NCBI GenBank assembly: GCA_014075295.1
Contig: CP046180.1
Coordinates: 62,001 to 126,000 of the forward strand
Reading direction: 5' to 3'
DNA from: Candidatus Mycalebacterium zealandia
GTDB taxonomy: Bacteria > Desulfobacterota_D > UBA1144 > Nemesobacterales > Mycalebacteriaceae
Length of the DNA stretch: 64,000 nucleotides
Positions 17,540 through 26,822 of this stretch are shown piece by piece. Numbering within the stretch: the stretch's first letter is position 1; each line of letters starts with the position of its first letter. The translations under genes and the position numbers were made by a program. The notes beneath the pieces are model-generated. The model had not been told where the DNA came from. It saw only the letters and a list, made by a program, of their open reading frames with translations, and did not search any database.

Positions 17540-19267
17540 TTATTCCGGAAAATTAGAAATTAGACCTTGCATTTCTAAAAAGAGCGGAGTACCCGTAAAC
17601 GAAAGAGGAGAAACAGGTCCATAAAACATAAAAGGGAATTTGTTGTTGCTTGATGGATCAATAAAAGAACGATAAAACTTTGCTCCAGATTCGTCATTGA
17701 TTATATTCCTAATCTGGCTAAATTCAGAACCACTAGTAAGTCCATATCCAAAAGCGAATATTCTAATCTGCTCTCTTATTTCCCTGTGAAGAGACTCAAT
17801 GGTCTGAGTAATGAACATATAGCCTATGCCGTACTTCCTTGTTGTACGAACAGCATCAATAATGCTTGTTGTTAACTCCTTCATATCTTCATCGTATGTA
17901 TAGGTGCTGATGAATCGATGAGCTTCATCTAAAACTACTAGACAGTTTGATTTACCTCCTTGGCTATATAATTCTGCACCTTTTTCTTTTATAGAATCTT
18001 CAATGATTTTTATAAAAAGAGTTTGAACAGATTCCATTCCGCTGACAGCATTCCTCCCTGAAATGTTAAGGACAATTACATTTTTGGGATTAGATACTAC
18101 TTTATCTACGATGCTGTCTAATTTTTCCTTGTCATCCTCTTTGAACAAACTACACACGTAATCCCATATCTCTTTTGTCTCATTGTCAATCTCCAGAGAT
18201 TCATCTGCGAGATCCCCTATCCTCTTCCTCAATCTTGTTAACTGAGAACCGCCACTAGCGTATACATTCTCTGTATACCTCTCGCTTTCATAAAACCTCT
18301 TAATCATTGAATTAAGTAACCCATCACTATCTTCTCCAATAGAAAAACGCGAATTGTTCATCCTTCCAGACACATATTCTTGAATTGATTCAGCCATTAG
18401 TTCTCTTTTTTCCTGAGTATGAATTCTGAAAGCCTTTCTAATAAAATCGTAGTTCAGCAATAAACTACTAAATAGAGATGCGAGATGAGGCAAAGAAACC
18501 TCATCAGGGACAATATATTTTTCATAATTCATCCCAGCATCTTCAAGACTACCCATAAAACTCACTTGGTCTGGCAGCACATTGTTATCTTCAAAAAACT
18601 GTTCTTGAGGATCAAGAATTAAAATACTCATATGCTCATTATTTCTTGCGTATGCTAAAATCATGTTGGCGGCCGCGGTTGTTTTTCCTGAACCAGTGCG
18701 GCCAAAAACTCCTATATGGTAGGCATCTCCCCCACCTCCTTCTTCAGGTTTCCCAAAATGCTTAAACCAAAAAGGAATTTGAACATCTGTGTCGTATGCA
18801 TTACCTATACAGACTAATTGCCCCTCATACTGCTCCATAAGTTTTTCCATAATTTTATTATTCACTCTCTTAACCGGCACACCAGTTGAAGGTGAATTTG
18901 CTAATTTATGAGCCTCTGATTTTTCTTCTGCAAGAATAAAACTGGATTGAACACTAACCTTGGCTATCCTGTTGTCTGCAACTTCGCTCAGATTAGGAAG
19001 ACTGCCGTGTCTTTTTATAATTCCCTTAAAAGACGGTTCTTGATGCCATTTGTTTTCCGTTGTAATTTCAGTTGTTTGACCTAAGACAAACACATCTTTA
19101 TCCCCCTCTTTCACACAAAAACAAGCTAACTCACCCAGAAGTTTGTCTTTTTCACTAATCTCAAGAACATCAACAACTGCTTCAAAAGTGTCACTTGGAG
19201 AACCTACTGCTCCAAGGGAATTGTCGTCAGAATCTAATAGGTTAATGATAGATTTGTTCTCGGGCAA
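17540..19267 (-). CDS. HerA-like hexameric DNA-translocase ATPase (DUF87)
   Basis: 575 aa. The N-terminal ~150 residues look like the beta-rich HAS-barrel segment, ending in LVCIGNAYDTDVQIPFWF. Then comes the FtsK/HerA-type ATPase core: Walker A GRTGSGKTTAAAN (about 189-201), ILDPQEQF, and Walker B LVVLDEAHRF (about 440), followed by TTRKYGIGYMFITQ. HerA proteins form ring translocases that act with NurA nucleases in DNA end processing and, in bacteria, in several anti-phage systems. TTG start with strong GGAGG at 6-base spacing, 11 bases after the NurA-like stop. AT-rich relative to the core genome. The last gene of the three-gene unit. Confidence 0.88.
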   Translation of the reverse strand: MPENKSIINLLDSDDNSLGAVGSPSDTFEAVVDVLEISEKDKLLGELACFCVKEGDKDVFVLGQTTEITTENKWHQEPSFKGIIKRHGSLPNLSEVADNRIAKVSVQSSFILAEEKSEAHKLANSPSTGVPVKRVNNKIMEKLMEQYEGQLVCIGNAYDTDVQIPFWFKHFGKPEEGGGGDAYHIGVFGRTGSGKTTAAANMILAYARNNEHMSILILDPQEQFFEDNNVLPDQVSFMGSLEDAGMNYEKYIVPDEVSLPHLASLFSSLLLNYDFIRKAFRIHTQEKRELMAESIQEYVSGRMNNSRFSIGEDSDGLLNSMIKRFYESERYTENVYASGGSQLTRLRKRIGDLADESLEIDNETKEIWDYVCSLFKEDDKEKLDSIVDKVVSNPKNVIVLNISGRNAVSGMESVQTLFIKIIEDSIKEKGAELYSQGGKSNCLVVLDEAHRFISTYTYDEDMKELTTSIIDAVRTTRKYGIGYMFITQTIESLHREIREQIRIFAFGYGLTSGSEFSQIRNIINDESGAKFYRSFIDPSSNNKFPFMFYGPVSPLSFTGTPLFLEMQGLISNFPE

Positions 19268-19278
19268 AACTCTCCTCC

Positions 19279-20466
19279 CTAACTTGTCCTATAAGGAAGA
19301 ACAAGATCAAAGTTTTTGTCGCTATGCAATACGCTATCATTAAAAATAGCCTGGTTAACTGCTTCCATTCCAAAATATATATTCTTAGCAATAATATCCG
19401 CCAAAAATTGCGGATAAGGTTCCCGGATTTCTGGAAATACTATTTGTCTTTTTAAACTTCTAAGAAACCGCTCAAGATTGTTGCCATTTTCCGCAAGATT
19501 TTTCTTTATTTCAACTCGATGAGCCATAGTATGCTCCAAAGGTTCGTAATAACAAAAAAACAAATCAGATTCACTATTGTCTGTAACTTTGAATGGAGCA
19601 ATTGCATCTTCAAAACGACCTTGAAGTTCTGAATTGTCCACGCCATCAATCGGCAAATTACATTTTATATGAATCTGTTTCCACATCTCTCTGTCTTTTG
19701 CTGATTGCCCTACAGGAACCGGTTTTGTATATTCATTTTCCTTGAGAAGCGTAGACAGAAAAACTTTGTCATCGGCAACAATTTCAAACTCTTGCAATTG
19801 AGAGTCTATAATCTCCCTTGAAGAAGAGTATTTTGTAAGACTTATTATTGATTCGTTAGAAAAAGCACTTGCCACAATATCCGGTATTTCGGGAATGACT
19901 TTGTCATAGTTTTCAGAAAGAAATCTTGATAGTGCATCTACGTATGGTTTGTCAGCATCTGCTTCATCTTTAGCACTGAGCAAACTATTGAGTTTAAGAA
20001 TGGCGGTTACATGAGAACCGTCCATTATTCTTATTTCTCTATCTGCTTCAGACAAAATGCTCAACTCCATGAGAAACATCACACCTTGCGCCAATCTCGG
20101 ATTAGCTACATGGTGAGGCAATGCGTCTTGCCATTGTTGATATTGTCGCGAACCATCAGGCCAAGTGGTTGAAGGTTCTTTTGAAAGTCCATCTACGCCA
20201 ACTGCAATTGCCAAAACAATGTCTGCGCTTGTTTTGTGCTCAACAACATTGGCTCCATCAGCAGCCATAATTGACTCTGTAAAATCGCCTTCCGAACAAG
20301 ATTGAATAAAATTATTATTTTTCAGTACAGTCCTTGCTTTTTCTACTTGAGATTCATTGATTTCAATCGTTTTGGCCAATTGCTTTGCAGTTCGAGGTGC
20401 TTTTTCAAGCATTTGTAGCAAGAGATCCTCTGGCAAATATGCGTAGCTCTTATCGTCTGTAGCCAA
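19279..20466 (-). CDS. NurA-like nuclease with N-terminal winged-helix-like segment
   Basis: 395 aa, not previously named in this context as far as I know. Residues about 10-55 look like a winged helix (PRTAKQLAKTIEINESQVEK). Then a divergent NurA pattern: AADGAN (Asp70), Glu134 in FLMELSIL, MDGSHV (Asp149), a Y...YRVE-like strand region (YYEPLEHTMAHRVEI) and REPYPQFLADIIAK, matching the YP..L..A motif near the NurA C-terminus. NurA is a Mn2+-dependent nuclease that functions with HerA, and a HerA-like gene follows 11 bases later. TTG start with GUGGGG at 8 bases. The family call is by eye from motif order and the partner gene. Confidence 0.65.
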   Translation of the reverse strand: MATDDKSYAYLPEDLLLQMLEKAPRTAKQLAKTIEINESQVEKARTVLKNNNFIQSCSEGDFTESIMAADGANVVEHKTSADIVLAIAVGVDGLSKEPSTTWPDGSRQYQQWQDALPHHVANPRLAQGVMFLMELSILSEADREIRIMDGSHVTAILKLNSLLSAKDEADADKPYVDALSRFLSENYDKVIPEIPDIVASAFSNESIISLTKYSSSREIIDSQLQEFEIVADDKVFLSTLLKENEYTKPVPVGQSAKDREMWKQIHIKCNLPIDGVDNSELQGRFEDAIAPFKVTDNSESDLFFCYYEPLEHTMAHRVEIKKNLAENGNNLERFLRSLKRQIVFPEIREPYPQFLADIIAKNIYFGMEAVNQAIFNDSVLHSDKNFDLVLPYRTS

Positions 20467-20471
20467 AGAAT

Positions 20472-21620
20472 TTACCCCACAAGATTCTGGCAGTTTTCCA
20501 AGTCTTCTGACAACTCATCTAGATAGTTCTGCTTAGAAAAAAAATTCTTTTCATATTCCCAAACTCTTTTGCAAGCCCATCTTTCCTTCCAATATCCTGT
20601 CAAATCATCAACGCTTCTGCCATACCACGTAGGTCTCTTCTCTTTCTCTATTACATCTTTTAAATTTGAGGCAAAGGGAAAAAGATAAATAGCCCTTTTC
20701 ATTCCGTGCTCACAGCCATTTTTGAATCCCAATAAGTTCATCGCTTTGTTGATATTCTTCATTTTTACAGAAGGACCATTTCCAAACGCCCTTCCAGCCT
20801 TATAACCACACTCGCGGAGATAACTAATAAAACCTTCGTAAAGAGTATTGGGTATGTGAAAAGAACCGCTTCCACTCGTATAACCAATAAAATCGCAGAT
20901 TTTTTCATCGTATAATTTGAGACGGTTATAAACACTGCTTTTGCCATAAGCACCTGTTGTAGTAATGAAAAGTAAGTTTGCAGGCAACTGTCTTTTCAAA
21001 AGCAAGGTTTTGCTTTTGCTGTATTTGTTTTTGAAAGACTTACGAACCAAATCGGATGTCATCAGTGAAGCAACCAATTTTCCACCTAAAAACTTGTTGT
21101 AGGGGGGAAGGGATCCTAATCTTTGTGCCGATAACGACTGATTTACCCAATAATCCCTTCGTTCAGGTTCTATAGAAAGGTGTTTATCTCTAACACTCCA
21201 GGAGAGAATGGGGCTTTGCAATCCTATTAGACCAATTGGAGATTCGTGATAGTCATCCCAGACAACAAACCTCATTTGTCTTCCATAAGATTTTTCATAT
21301 GGAAGACTCCACCAAGTCAAATTCCACCAACGGAATAAATTCCCCTCTCTTGTTCCCGACTGTACTTCTATCAATCTGGGTTTAATCTTTGAAACTTCTA
21401 AACTTGAACTATCAAGAATGTGCTTGCTGGCTTCGGGCAAGAATGATTCAATAAAATCAATGCTTTCTCTGATTCTTTCCGCACGAGAAAGTTGGTGTAA
21501 ATGTCGTTTTTCTTCTCTATCATCCGTGTCAAGATAAAACTGCCCCTTCTTAATTCTATACCCCTGAGCAACAAGGACCCTTCGAACTTCTTTTCTTAAT
21601 GCAGTTTCAACCCTGTTCAT
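20472..21620 (-). CDS. DUF4338 protein similar to Druantia DruA
   Basis: 382 aa, soluble. It shows the run of motifs I associate with DUF4338/DruA: IKPRLIEVQSGT, LFRWWNLTWWSLPYEKSYGR, RFVVWDDYHESPIGLIGL, LPPYNKFLGGKLVASLM, TTGAYGKSSVYNRL and TSGSGSFHIP. DruA is one component of type I Druantia anti-phage systems; its biochemical role is not settled. The large helicase DruE and the other Druantia genes are absent here; a NurA-like gene follows 5 bases later. ATG at 21620. Upstream 21621-21668 is AT-rich without a clear promoter. Confidence 0.82.
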   Translation of the reverse strand: MNRVETALRKEVRRVLVAQGYRIKKGQFYLDTDDREEKRHLHQLSRAERIRESIDFIESFLPEASKHILDSSSLEVSKIKPRLIEVQSGTREGNLFRWWNLTWWSLPYEKSYGRQMRFVVWDDYHESPIGLIGLQSPILSWSVRDKHLSIEPERRDYWVNQSLSAQRLGSLPPYNKFLGGKLVASLMTSDLVRKSFKNKYSKSKTLLLKRQLPANLLFITTTGAYGKSSVYNRLKLYDEKICDFIGYTSGSGSFHIPNTLYEGFISYLRECGYKAGRAFGNGPSVKMKNINKAMNLLGFKNGCEHGMKRAIYLFPFASNLKDVIEKEKRPTWYGRSVDDLTGYWKERWACKRVWEYEKNFFSKQNYLDELSEDLENCQNLVG

Positions 21621-21668
21621 AACTTAGAACATACAATACACATTTTTCCTAAAAAAATTCCACCAACT

Positions 21669-22214
21669 TCACTGCTTAACCACCCTTTCCAAAACCTTCT
21701 CAAACTCTTTCGCCCTTTCCTGCCCTATGTGCGTTTCCCCTATCATTTTGTGAACAATTTTGCCGTCTCTGTCCACGATATAAAAAGTGGGCCAGTAGCG
21801 ATTGTTCATTTTCCGCCAATAGTAAAAATTGTTGTCCATCATAACGGGATGAGAAACCTTGAATTCCCGCATTTTCTCTTCAAGGTTTCTTCTGCTCTTT
21901 TCATGCTCAAACTCCGGCGTGTGCACGCCGATTGCCTGAAAGCCGTTTCCTCCGAAACGTTTTTCAAGCCCGCGCAACCACGGGAAGGAGCGATATGAAT
22001 TCCAGCAGTCAAAAGTCCAGAAATACACGAGCGTTACCCCGCCCTTTAAGTCCTCACGTTTGAGCGGCGCGGAATTAATCCAGTCCTGCCGGCTTGACGA
22101 GGTGAATTCCGGCAGTTGCCTCTGGTAAAACGCCTGAGCTCCCGCATGCGTTATCAGAACCGGCGCAAAAATAAAAAAAGCGCTAAAAAGAAATGCAATT
22201 TTAATCGCTCTCAT
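21669..22214 (-). CDS. Secreted thioredoxin-like protein with CxxS active site
   Basis: 181 aa. Signal peptide about residues 1-27 (hydrophobic core FLFSAFFIFAPVLI, then HAGAQA), so periplasmic. Thioredoxin-like/TlpA-type fold: TLVYFWTFDCWNSYRSFPWL carries the active site as C-W-N-S instead of CxxC; then the cis-proline segment YWPTFYIVDRDGKIV. Loss of the second cysteine argues against ordinary dithiol reductase chemistry and for a monothiol isomerase or peroxidase-like role (inference). Last gene of the oad operon, 6 bases after the DCC protein. Confidence 0.82.
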   Translation of the reverse strand: MRAIKIAFLFSAFFIFAPVLITHAGAQAFYQRQLPEFTSSSRQDWINSAPLKREDLKGGVTLVYFWTFDCWNSYRSFPWLRGLEKRFGGNGFQAIGVHTPEFEHEKSRRNLEEKMREFKVSHPVMMDNNFYYWRKMNNRYWPTFYIVDRDGKIVHKMIGETHIGQERAKEFEKVLERVVKQ

Positions 22215-22220
22215 AACCGT

Positions 22221-22628
22221 TCACGGAAGAAATCTGTCGGAATTTTCCGCATCCGGCAACTTGCACGAGTCAAATTTACCGAACCATTTGTAACGTCCGC
22301 GTGCTATATAACCGTAAATTAAATCCCTGATAAAAGCGGGAATATATGAAAAAACCCGTGCGAAACGCCAGCCGCCGCCCATTCGGGTGAGAATTTTAAT
22401 CACCGCTCCGGAAAAATGGTGAACGCCCTCCTCGTCCATATAAACAATGCTCCATTCGTGAAAATCCGGCGGCGCGGAAAAGGCTTTCGCCGCGGTACGC
22501 CCCCGCAACGTGGAAAAAAAGAAAGTTTTGCGCGTGTCTCTTTTGAGAATAAAACGGATAAAACGGTCACACAATCCGCAAACACCGTCAAAGAAAATTA
22601 CAGGCTTGCCGTAGGGAAGGGATTTCAA
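22221..22628 (-). CDS. DCC-family thiol-disulfide oxidoreductase (DUF393, YuxK-like)
   Basis: 135 aa. N-terminal [16 protein letters not shown] is the DxxCxxC signature of the DCC family (thioredoxin-like fold), followed by a hydrophobic patch around [18 protein letters not shown]. Exact substrates of the family are unknown. It overlaps the oadB stop by 4 bases, which implies translational coupling with the decarboxylase membrane subunit. Confidence 0.9.
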   Translation of the reverse strand: MKSLPYGKPVIFFDGVCGLCDRFIRFILKRDTRKTFFFSTLRGRTAAKAFSAPPDFHEWSIVYMDEEGVHHFSGAVIKILTRMGGGWRFARVFSYIPAFIRDLIYGYIARGRYKWFGKFDSCKLPDAENSDRFLP

Positions 22629-23908
22629 GAAAACACCGCGAGCAAAATTCCCGCCGCGACCGCTGAACCCAGAACCCCGGCCACGTTGGGACCCATCGCG
22701 TGCATAAGCAACACATTTTGAGGATCTTCCTTCGCGCCGACATCCTGCGACACGCGCGCCGCCATTGGAACGGCGGACACGCCCGCGGAACCGATAAGCG
22801 GGTTTATCTTGTTCGTGGAAAACAGGTTAAGAAGTTTTGCCTTGAGAACGCCCGAAGCCGTTCCTATGCAGAAAGCCACCACTCCGAGTATTAAAATTCC
22901 GATTGTTTCAACCGTGAGAAACTCCTCGGCCGAAAGTTTTGAGCCAACTCCGAGCCCGAGAAATATCGTGGTTATGTTTATAAGCGAATTCTGCGCCGTG
23001 TCCGAAAGTCGGTCAACAACTCCGCACTCCTTCATCAGATTGCCGAACATGAAAAACCCTATAAGCGGAGCGGCGGACGGGAGAAAAAGCGCGCACAAAA
23101 CAACGGAAATAAGCGGGAACATAATCTTCTCGGTTTTAGCGACCGGTCTGAGCTGTTTCATCCTTATCATCCTTTCCTCTTTTGTCGTCAGAGCTCTCAT
23201 TATGGGCGGCTGAATGAGCGGAACAAGCGCCATATATGAATACGCGGCAACCGAAATCGCTCCCAGAAGACGCGGAGACAACTGAGAGGAAACATAGATT
23301 GCCGTGGGGCCGTCCGCGCCGCCGATGATGCCGATGGACGCCGCGTCCGCAAAGGAAAAATCTATGCCGTCAACATAACGCGTGAGCGCAAGCGCTCCTA
23401 TAAGGGTGGCAAATATGCCGAACTGCGCGGCAACGCCGAGCAGTATGGTTCTGGGATTGGCGAGAAGCGGCCCGAAATCTGTCAGCGCGCCGACTCCCAT
23501 GAAAATAATCAGCGGGAAAATGCCCGTTTTTATGCCCGCATCGTAAACATAGCTCAAAATCCCGCCCGGCTCATTGATGCCCGAAAGAGGGATGTTGGAA
23601 AGCACGCAACCGAAACCAATTGTAACAAGCAGAAGCGGCTCAAACCGTTTGGCAATTCCAAGATAGAGAAGAAGAAAGCCAACCGAAACCATCATGAACC
23701 GTCCCGGTCCGGGTATCCACGACTCCTCGTAGGATAAAAAGCCGCTCACTCCGGTCTCTCGCGCAAGGCTACGGAAAATATCCAGAAGACTCGGAAGTTC
23801 CGAGCCCTCGCCGCCCGCAGCGAACGCCGGAAAAACGAAAAAGGCGAAAATCGCAAGAAAGGCGAAAATCGCAGTGAGTAAAGAAGTTTTTTTCATCTCG
23901 TCAAACAC
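22625..23908 (-). CDS. oadB: Na+-translocating decarboxylase beta subunit (OadB/GcdB family)
   Basis: Membrane subunit that decarboxylates carboxybiotin and pumps Na+ outward. 427 aa, many helices. Diagnostic segments: [35 protein letters not shown] (the Na+/H+ site region with the conserved Asp), and the C-terminal [19 protein letters not shown] then [21 protein letters not shown]. The N-terminus is hydrophobic and signal-like. GTG start at 23908; an ATG at 23896 is an alternative. Sits directly behind oadA. Confidence 0.95.
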   Translation of the reverse strand: MFDEMKKTSLLTAIFAFLAIFAFFVFPAFAAGGEGSELPSLLDIFRSLARETGVSGFLSYEESWIPGPGRFMMVSVGFLLLYLGIAKRFEPLLLVTIGFGCVLSNIPLSGINEPGGILSYVYDAGIKTGIFPLIIFMGVGALTDFGPLLANPRTILLGVAAQFGIFATLIGALALTRYVDGIDFSFADAASIGIIGGADGPTAIYVSSQLSPRLLGAISVAAYSYMALVPLIQPPIMRALTTKEERMIRMKQLRPVAKTEKIMFPLISVVLCALFLPSAAPLIGFFMFGNLMKECGVVDRLSDTAQNSLINITTIFLGLGVGSKLSAEEFLTVETIGILILGVVAFCIGTASGVLKAKLLNLFSTNKINPLIGSAGVSAVPMAARVSQDVGAKEDPQNVLLMHAMGPNVAGVLGSAVAAGILLAVFS

Positions 23909-23919
23909 GGTTGCAATGG

Positions 23920-25734
23920 TCAGTTTGGAGCAATTGTCAGCAGAACCTGACCCGATTCAACAACATCGGTCGTAGAGACCTCTATTGATGCCACAACCCC
24001 CGCGCACGGAGAGGCGACCGGGGTTTCCATCTTCATCGCTTCAAGCACAACAAGCGGTTGATTTTCCTCAACCTTGTCTCCGACAGCAACTGAGATTTTA
24101 CAAACATTTCCGGGAACGGCGGCGACGAGCGGCGTTACTTCTCCCGACGGCTTTGCGGACGGAGCCGCCTGCTGAGCGCCCCCTTCGCTGATGCTCACGG
24201 CGTAGTCAGAGCCATCAACCGTAACCGCGTAGGCGTCGCCGGAGGGCTTAACGCTCACGGCGTAATTCTTTCCGTCAATGGTTGCGGTAAAAGCGTCCGG
24301 CGTGGAGCCGCCTTCGGGCTTTGCCGCCTCTTTGGCTTCGTTTTTTCTCACATTGACCGAGAAGTCTCCTTTGAGAAAATCAAGCCCCTTGTTCCCGCCC
24401 GGAGTCTCAAGAGCGCCGACTATGAATATATTCTCCTCGGTAGTTTCAAGCCCGTTTTTTTCAAGAATGGCTTTCGCCGAGGGAATTCCCGGCTCAATAA
24501 TCTCAAGCGGGTCACCGTTAAAACGGGGTTTGCCCATCTGCTCTTCGGCGATTTTTACAACTTCGGGGTCGGGAGGAACCGGCGTGCGCCCGAAATAGCC
24601 GAGCACCATATTGCCGTATCCGTCCGCGATTTTTTTCCATTTGCCCTGAGTTACGTTTGAAAATGCCTGCTGAAAATAGAACTGCGAAACCGGTGTTACG
24701 GAGGTTCCGAAACCGCCTTTGGCGACACATTCGGACATCTCCTCTATCACCTTCGGGTAAAGTTCAAGCGTGTTGGTGTCGCGCATCATCATTGTGTTTG
24801 CCGTGAGCGCGCCGCCGGGCATCGGAGAGAGCAGAACTTCGGACGAAATTCCCAGCGCTTCGGGCGGAAAATAGTAATCCGCCATGCAGTCCTTGAAAAC
24901 TGCGTTCGCTTCAAGAATTTTCTTCACATCCACATCAAGCGTAAAATCCGTCCCCTTGAGCGCACCGCACATGGAAATGATGTCCGGCTGGGCGGTTCCG
25001 CCTGAAACCGGAGCCCGCGCGACGCATATTCCGTCGCAACCGGCTTCTATCGCAGCGGTGTATTGAGCAACGCCCTGCGCGGCGGTTTCATGCGTGTGCA
25101 CCCACAGTACCGTGTCCTTGCCAACAATCTCTCTGGCGCCTTTAACCGTGTCGTAAACCTTTTTGGGGTTTGAAGTTCCCGAAGCGTCTTTGAAGCAGAT
25201 TGAGTCAAAGGGAAGCCCGGAATCAAGAATTTCGCGCACTTTGTTGATGTAAAATTCCGAATCATGCGCGCCGTCGCAGCCGGGTGGAAGTTCCATCATC
25301 GTAACAACAACCTGATGGTGAATACCCGCGTTTTTTATGCACTGCGCGGAATACTCAAGGTTGCGCACATCGTTGAGGGCATCAAAGTTTCTTATGTGGG
25401 TTATGCCGTGCTTTTTGAACATTCTGGCATGAAGGTCAATCATGTCTTTGGGTTGCGCGGACAGCGCCACCACGTTGATTCCCCTCGCAAGCGTCTGGAG
25501 ATTGGCATCGGGACCCGCGGCGCTTCTGAACCTGTCCATCATGTCAAAAGCGGACTCCCCGCAATACAGGAAAAGGCTCTGAAATCTGGCTCCGCCGCCA
25601 GCCTCAAAATGGGTTATTCCTGCGTGCGACGCCGCTTCAACCGCCGGAAGGAAATCATCGGTGAGTACGCGCGCGCCGAAAAATGACTGAAAACCGTCTC
25701 TGAAAGAAGTGTCTTGAAAAAGTATTTTCTTCAT
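23920..25734 (-). CDS. oadA: Biotin-dependent decarboxylase/carboxyltransferase alpha subunit (OadA-like)
   Basis: 604 aa from the ATG at 25734 (AAGGG at 7 bases; the longer frame to 25800 would run into oadG). N-terminal HMGL-like carboxyltransferase barrel: [19 protein letters not shown] with the lysine that is carboxylated in relatives, and [11 protein letters not shown] with the metal-binding HxH. The C-terminus is a biotinyl domain with EAMKMET (Lys is the attachment site), preceded by an Ala/Pro linker. The barrel is a divergent version of OadA, so oxaloacetate, methylmalonyl-CoA or another acid could be the substrate; the pump partners are OadB and OadG. Confidence 0.9.
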   Translation of the reverse strand: MKKILFQDTSFRDGFQSFFGARVLTDDFLPAVEAASHAGITHFEAGGGARFQSLFLYCGESAFDMMDRFRSAAGPDANLQTLARGINVVALSAQPKDMIDLHARMFKKHGITHIRNFDALNDVRNLEYSAQCIKNAGIHHQVVVTMMELPPGCDGAHDSEFYINKVREILDSGLPFDSICFKDASGTSNPKKVYDTVKGAREIVGKDTVLWVHTHETAAQGVAQYTAAIEAGCDGICVARAPVSGGTAQPDIISMCGALKGTDFTLDVDVKKILEANAVFKDCMADYYFPPEALGISSEVLLSPMPGGALTANTMMMRDTNTLELYPKVIEEMSECVAKGGFGTSVTPVSQFYFQQAFSNVTQGKWKKIADGYGNMVLGYFGRTPVPPDPEVVKIAEEQMGKPRFNGDPLEIIEPGIPSAKAILEKNGLETTEENIFIVGALETPGGNKGLDFLKGDFSVNVRKNEAKEAAKPEGGSTPDAFTATIDGKNYAVSVKPSGDAYAVTVDGSDYAVSISEGGAQQAAPSAKPSGEVTPLVAAVPGNVCKISVAVGDKVEENQPLVVLEAMKMETPVASPCAGVVASIEVSTTDVVESGQVLLTIAPN

Positions 25735-25759
25735 AAAGCGCCCTTTTTTGCCTGAATAC

Positions 25760-25981
25760 CTATTTTTTTCCGGTTCCGTATGCCGAAAGAGCCGCCGCAA
25801 TCACCGCCGCAATTCTGCCGCCCTCATCCTTTGGAACTGAAGTCTGCACCGACCCCGAAGCGGACGGAGAAACACTGCCGAAAAAGTATGCGGACACCTT
25901 TATCATAATCAGAAGAGCGGAAAGGAAAATATAGACGACAAACATCCCCGCAAGCATCAGTTTTAAACCTTCAAGTATCAT
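25760..25981 (-). CDS. oadG: Decarboxylase gamma subunit (OadG-like)
   Basis: 73 aa from the ATG at 25981: one N-terminal membrane helix (LMLAGMFVVYIFLSALLIMIKV) followed by a short Ser/Pro linker and a C-terminal helix ending in GRIAAVIAAALSAYGTGKK. OadG anchors and assembles the alpha and beta subunits. The frame is open to 26029, but the predicted promoter at 26018-26046 overlaps that longer start, which favours 25981. First gene of the oadGAB unit. Confidence 0.85.
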   Translation of the reverse strand: MILEGLKLMLAGMFVVYIFLSALLIMIKVSAYFFGSVSPSASGSVQTSVPKDEGGRIAAVIAAALSAYGTGKK

Positions 25982-26017
25982 TGCGCAAGCATTCCGGAAA
26001 GGGAAAATACGGCTATC

Positions 26018-26046
26018 ATTTAACAACAAGGGCGGGAACTTGTCAA
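26018..26046 (-). promoter_or_regulatory. Candidate strong promoter of the oadGAB operon
   Basis: On the minus strand: perfect TTGACA (26046-26041), 17-base spacer, TTAAAT (26023-26018). Predicted start near 26011, about 30 bases before the oadG ATG. It lies in the divergent gap with rpmH. Confidence 0.6.
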
Positions 26047-26089
26047 CTTGACCGGAGCGTCAGTTGTGGTAGTTTTACGCGCGTCTGCC

Positions 26090-26239
26090 ATGAAGAGAAC
26101 TTTTCAGCCGCACAGGAAAAAAGCGATAAAAACCCACGGTTTCCGCTCAAGAATGAGCACTGTGGGCGGACGCCGCGTTCTGAAGAGAAGAACGCAAAAG
26201 GGCAGACACGCTCTGACTGTCCAGTTCCGGGCAAAATGA
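26090..26239 (+). CDS. rpmH: Ribosomal protein L34
   Basis: 49 aa, highly basic: [20 protein letters not shown], then [17 protein letters not shown], the family signature. The frame is open further upstream, but L34 always begins at this methionine (26090). A possible weak promoter (TTGACC 26048-26053, extended TG-TAGTTT box at about 26067-26075) precedes it. First gene of the classic rpmH-rnpA-yidD-yidC-jag string; the usual dnaA neighbour is not here. Confidence 0.97.
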   Translation: MKRTFQPHRKKAIKTHGFRSRMSTVGGRRVLKRRTQKGRHALTVQFRAK

Positions 26240-26586
26240 GGAAAATCCGCGGCCAGGAGCTTCGGAAAAGAGAAAAACTGATGGAAAAAACCGAGTATGT
26301 GCGGGTTTTGAAAAAAGGGAAACGGCTCTCGTCTCAAAATCTCTCCGTTGTTATCGCCGAAAACGGGCTCGGCTTTGCGCGTATCGGGCGGATTGTGGCT
26401 AAAAAAGCCGTTCCCGGCGCGGTTTCAAGAAACACAATCAAACGTTATTTCCGGGAAATCTTCAGGCTTAACAAACCTCAATTCGCCTCAAGAGACGTTA
26501 TTTTCATAGCGGAAAATGATGTGTCCAAAATGCCTTTCGGTGCGGTTTGCGCGGAAATAATGGGTATGATGGGCGGAGAGAAATGA
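26236..26586 (+). CDS. rnpA: Ribonuclease P protein component
   Basis: Protein cofactor of RNase P, which matures tRNA 5' ends. 116 aa, basic. The ATG at 26236 overlaps the rpmH stop (ATGA). Signature region [14 protein letters not shown] corresponds to the RNR-motif helix, and [15 protein letters not shown] to the N-terminal substrate-binding part. The frame is open to 25981 upstream, but that part overlaps rpmH and is not used. Confidence 0.93.
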   Translation: MRKIRGQELRKREKLMEKTEYVRVLKKGKRLSSQNLSVVIAENGLGFARIGRIVAKKAVPGAVSRNTIKRYFREIFRLNKPQFASRDVIFIAENDVSKMPFGAVCAEIMGMMGGEK

Positions 26587-26587
26587 A

Positions 26588-26815
26588 ATGGCATCCCGCG
26601 TCGCCTCAAGGCTTGCGATTTTCATTATAGAGATATACCGCAAAACAATATCGCCGTTGCTGGGAGCCCGTTGCCGGTTCTATCCCAGTTGCTCCGAATA
26701 TTCCTCGCAAGCCATTAGAACACACGGACTGAGGCGCGGAGCGGTGATGGCTGTGAGCAGGGTGGCAAGGTGCCACCCCTTTAACGCCGGCGGCTACGAC
26801 CCGGTGGAGAAATGA
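26588..26815 (+). CDS. yidD: Membrane protein insertion efficiency factor YidD
   Basis: 75 aa. YRKTISPLLGARCRFYPSCSEY with the conserved cysteine pair, then RGAVMAVSRVARCHPFNAGG and YDPV: complete family signature. An amphipathic N-terminal helix suggests peripheral membrane attachment. Starts 1 base after rnpA and 7 before yidC, whose function it assists. Confidence 0.96.
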   Translation: MASRVASRLAIFIIEIYRKTISPLLGARCRFYPSCSEYSSQAIRTHGLRRGAVMAVSRVARCHPFNAGGYDPVEK

Positions 26816-26822
26816 AACTGAC

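Noticed and set aside
20472-21620. DruA-like gene as a transposase
   Set aside because: No terminal inverted repeats or target duplications seen around the operon, and the motif set fits DUF4338.
25981-26235. N-terminal extension of the RnpA frame up to 25981
   Set aside because: Overlaps rpmH and the promoter region; RnpA homology begins at 26236.
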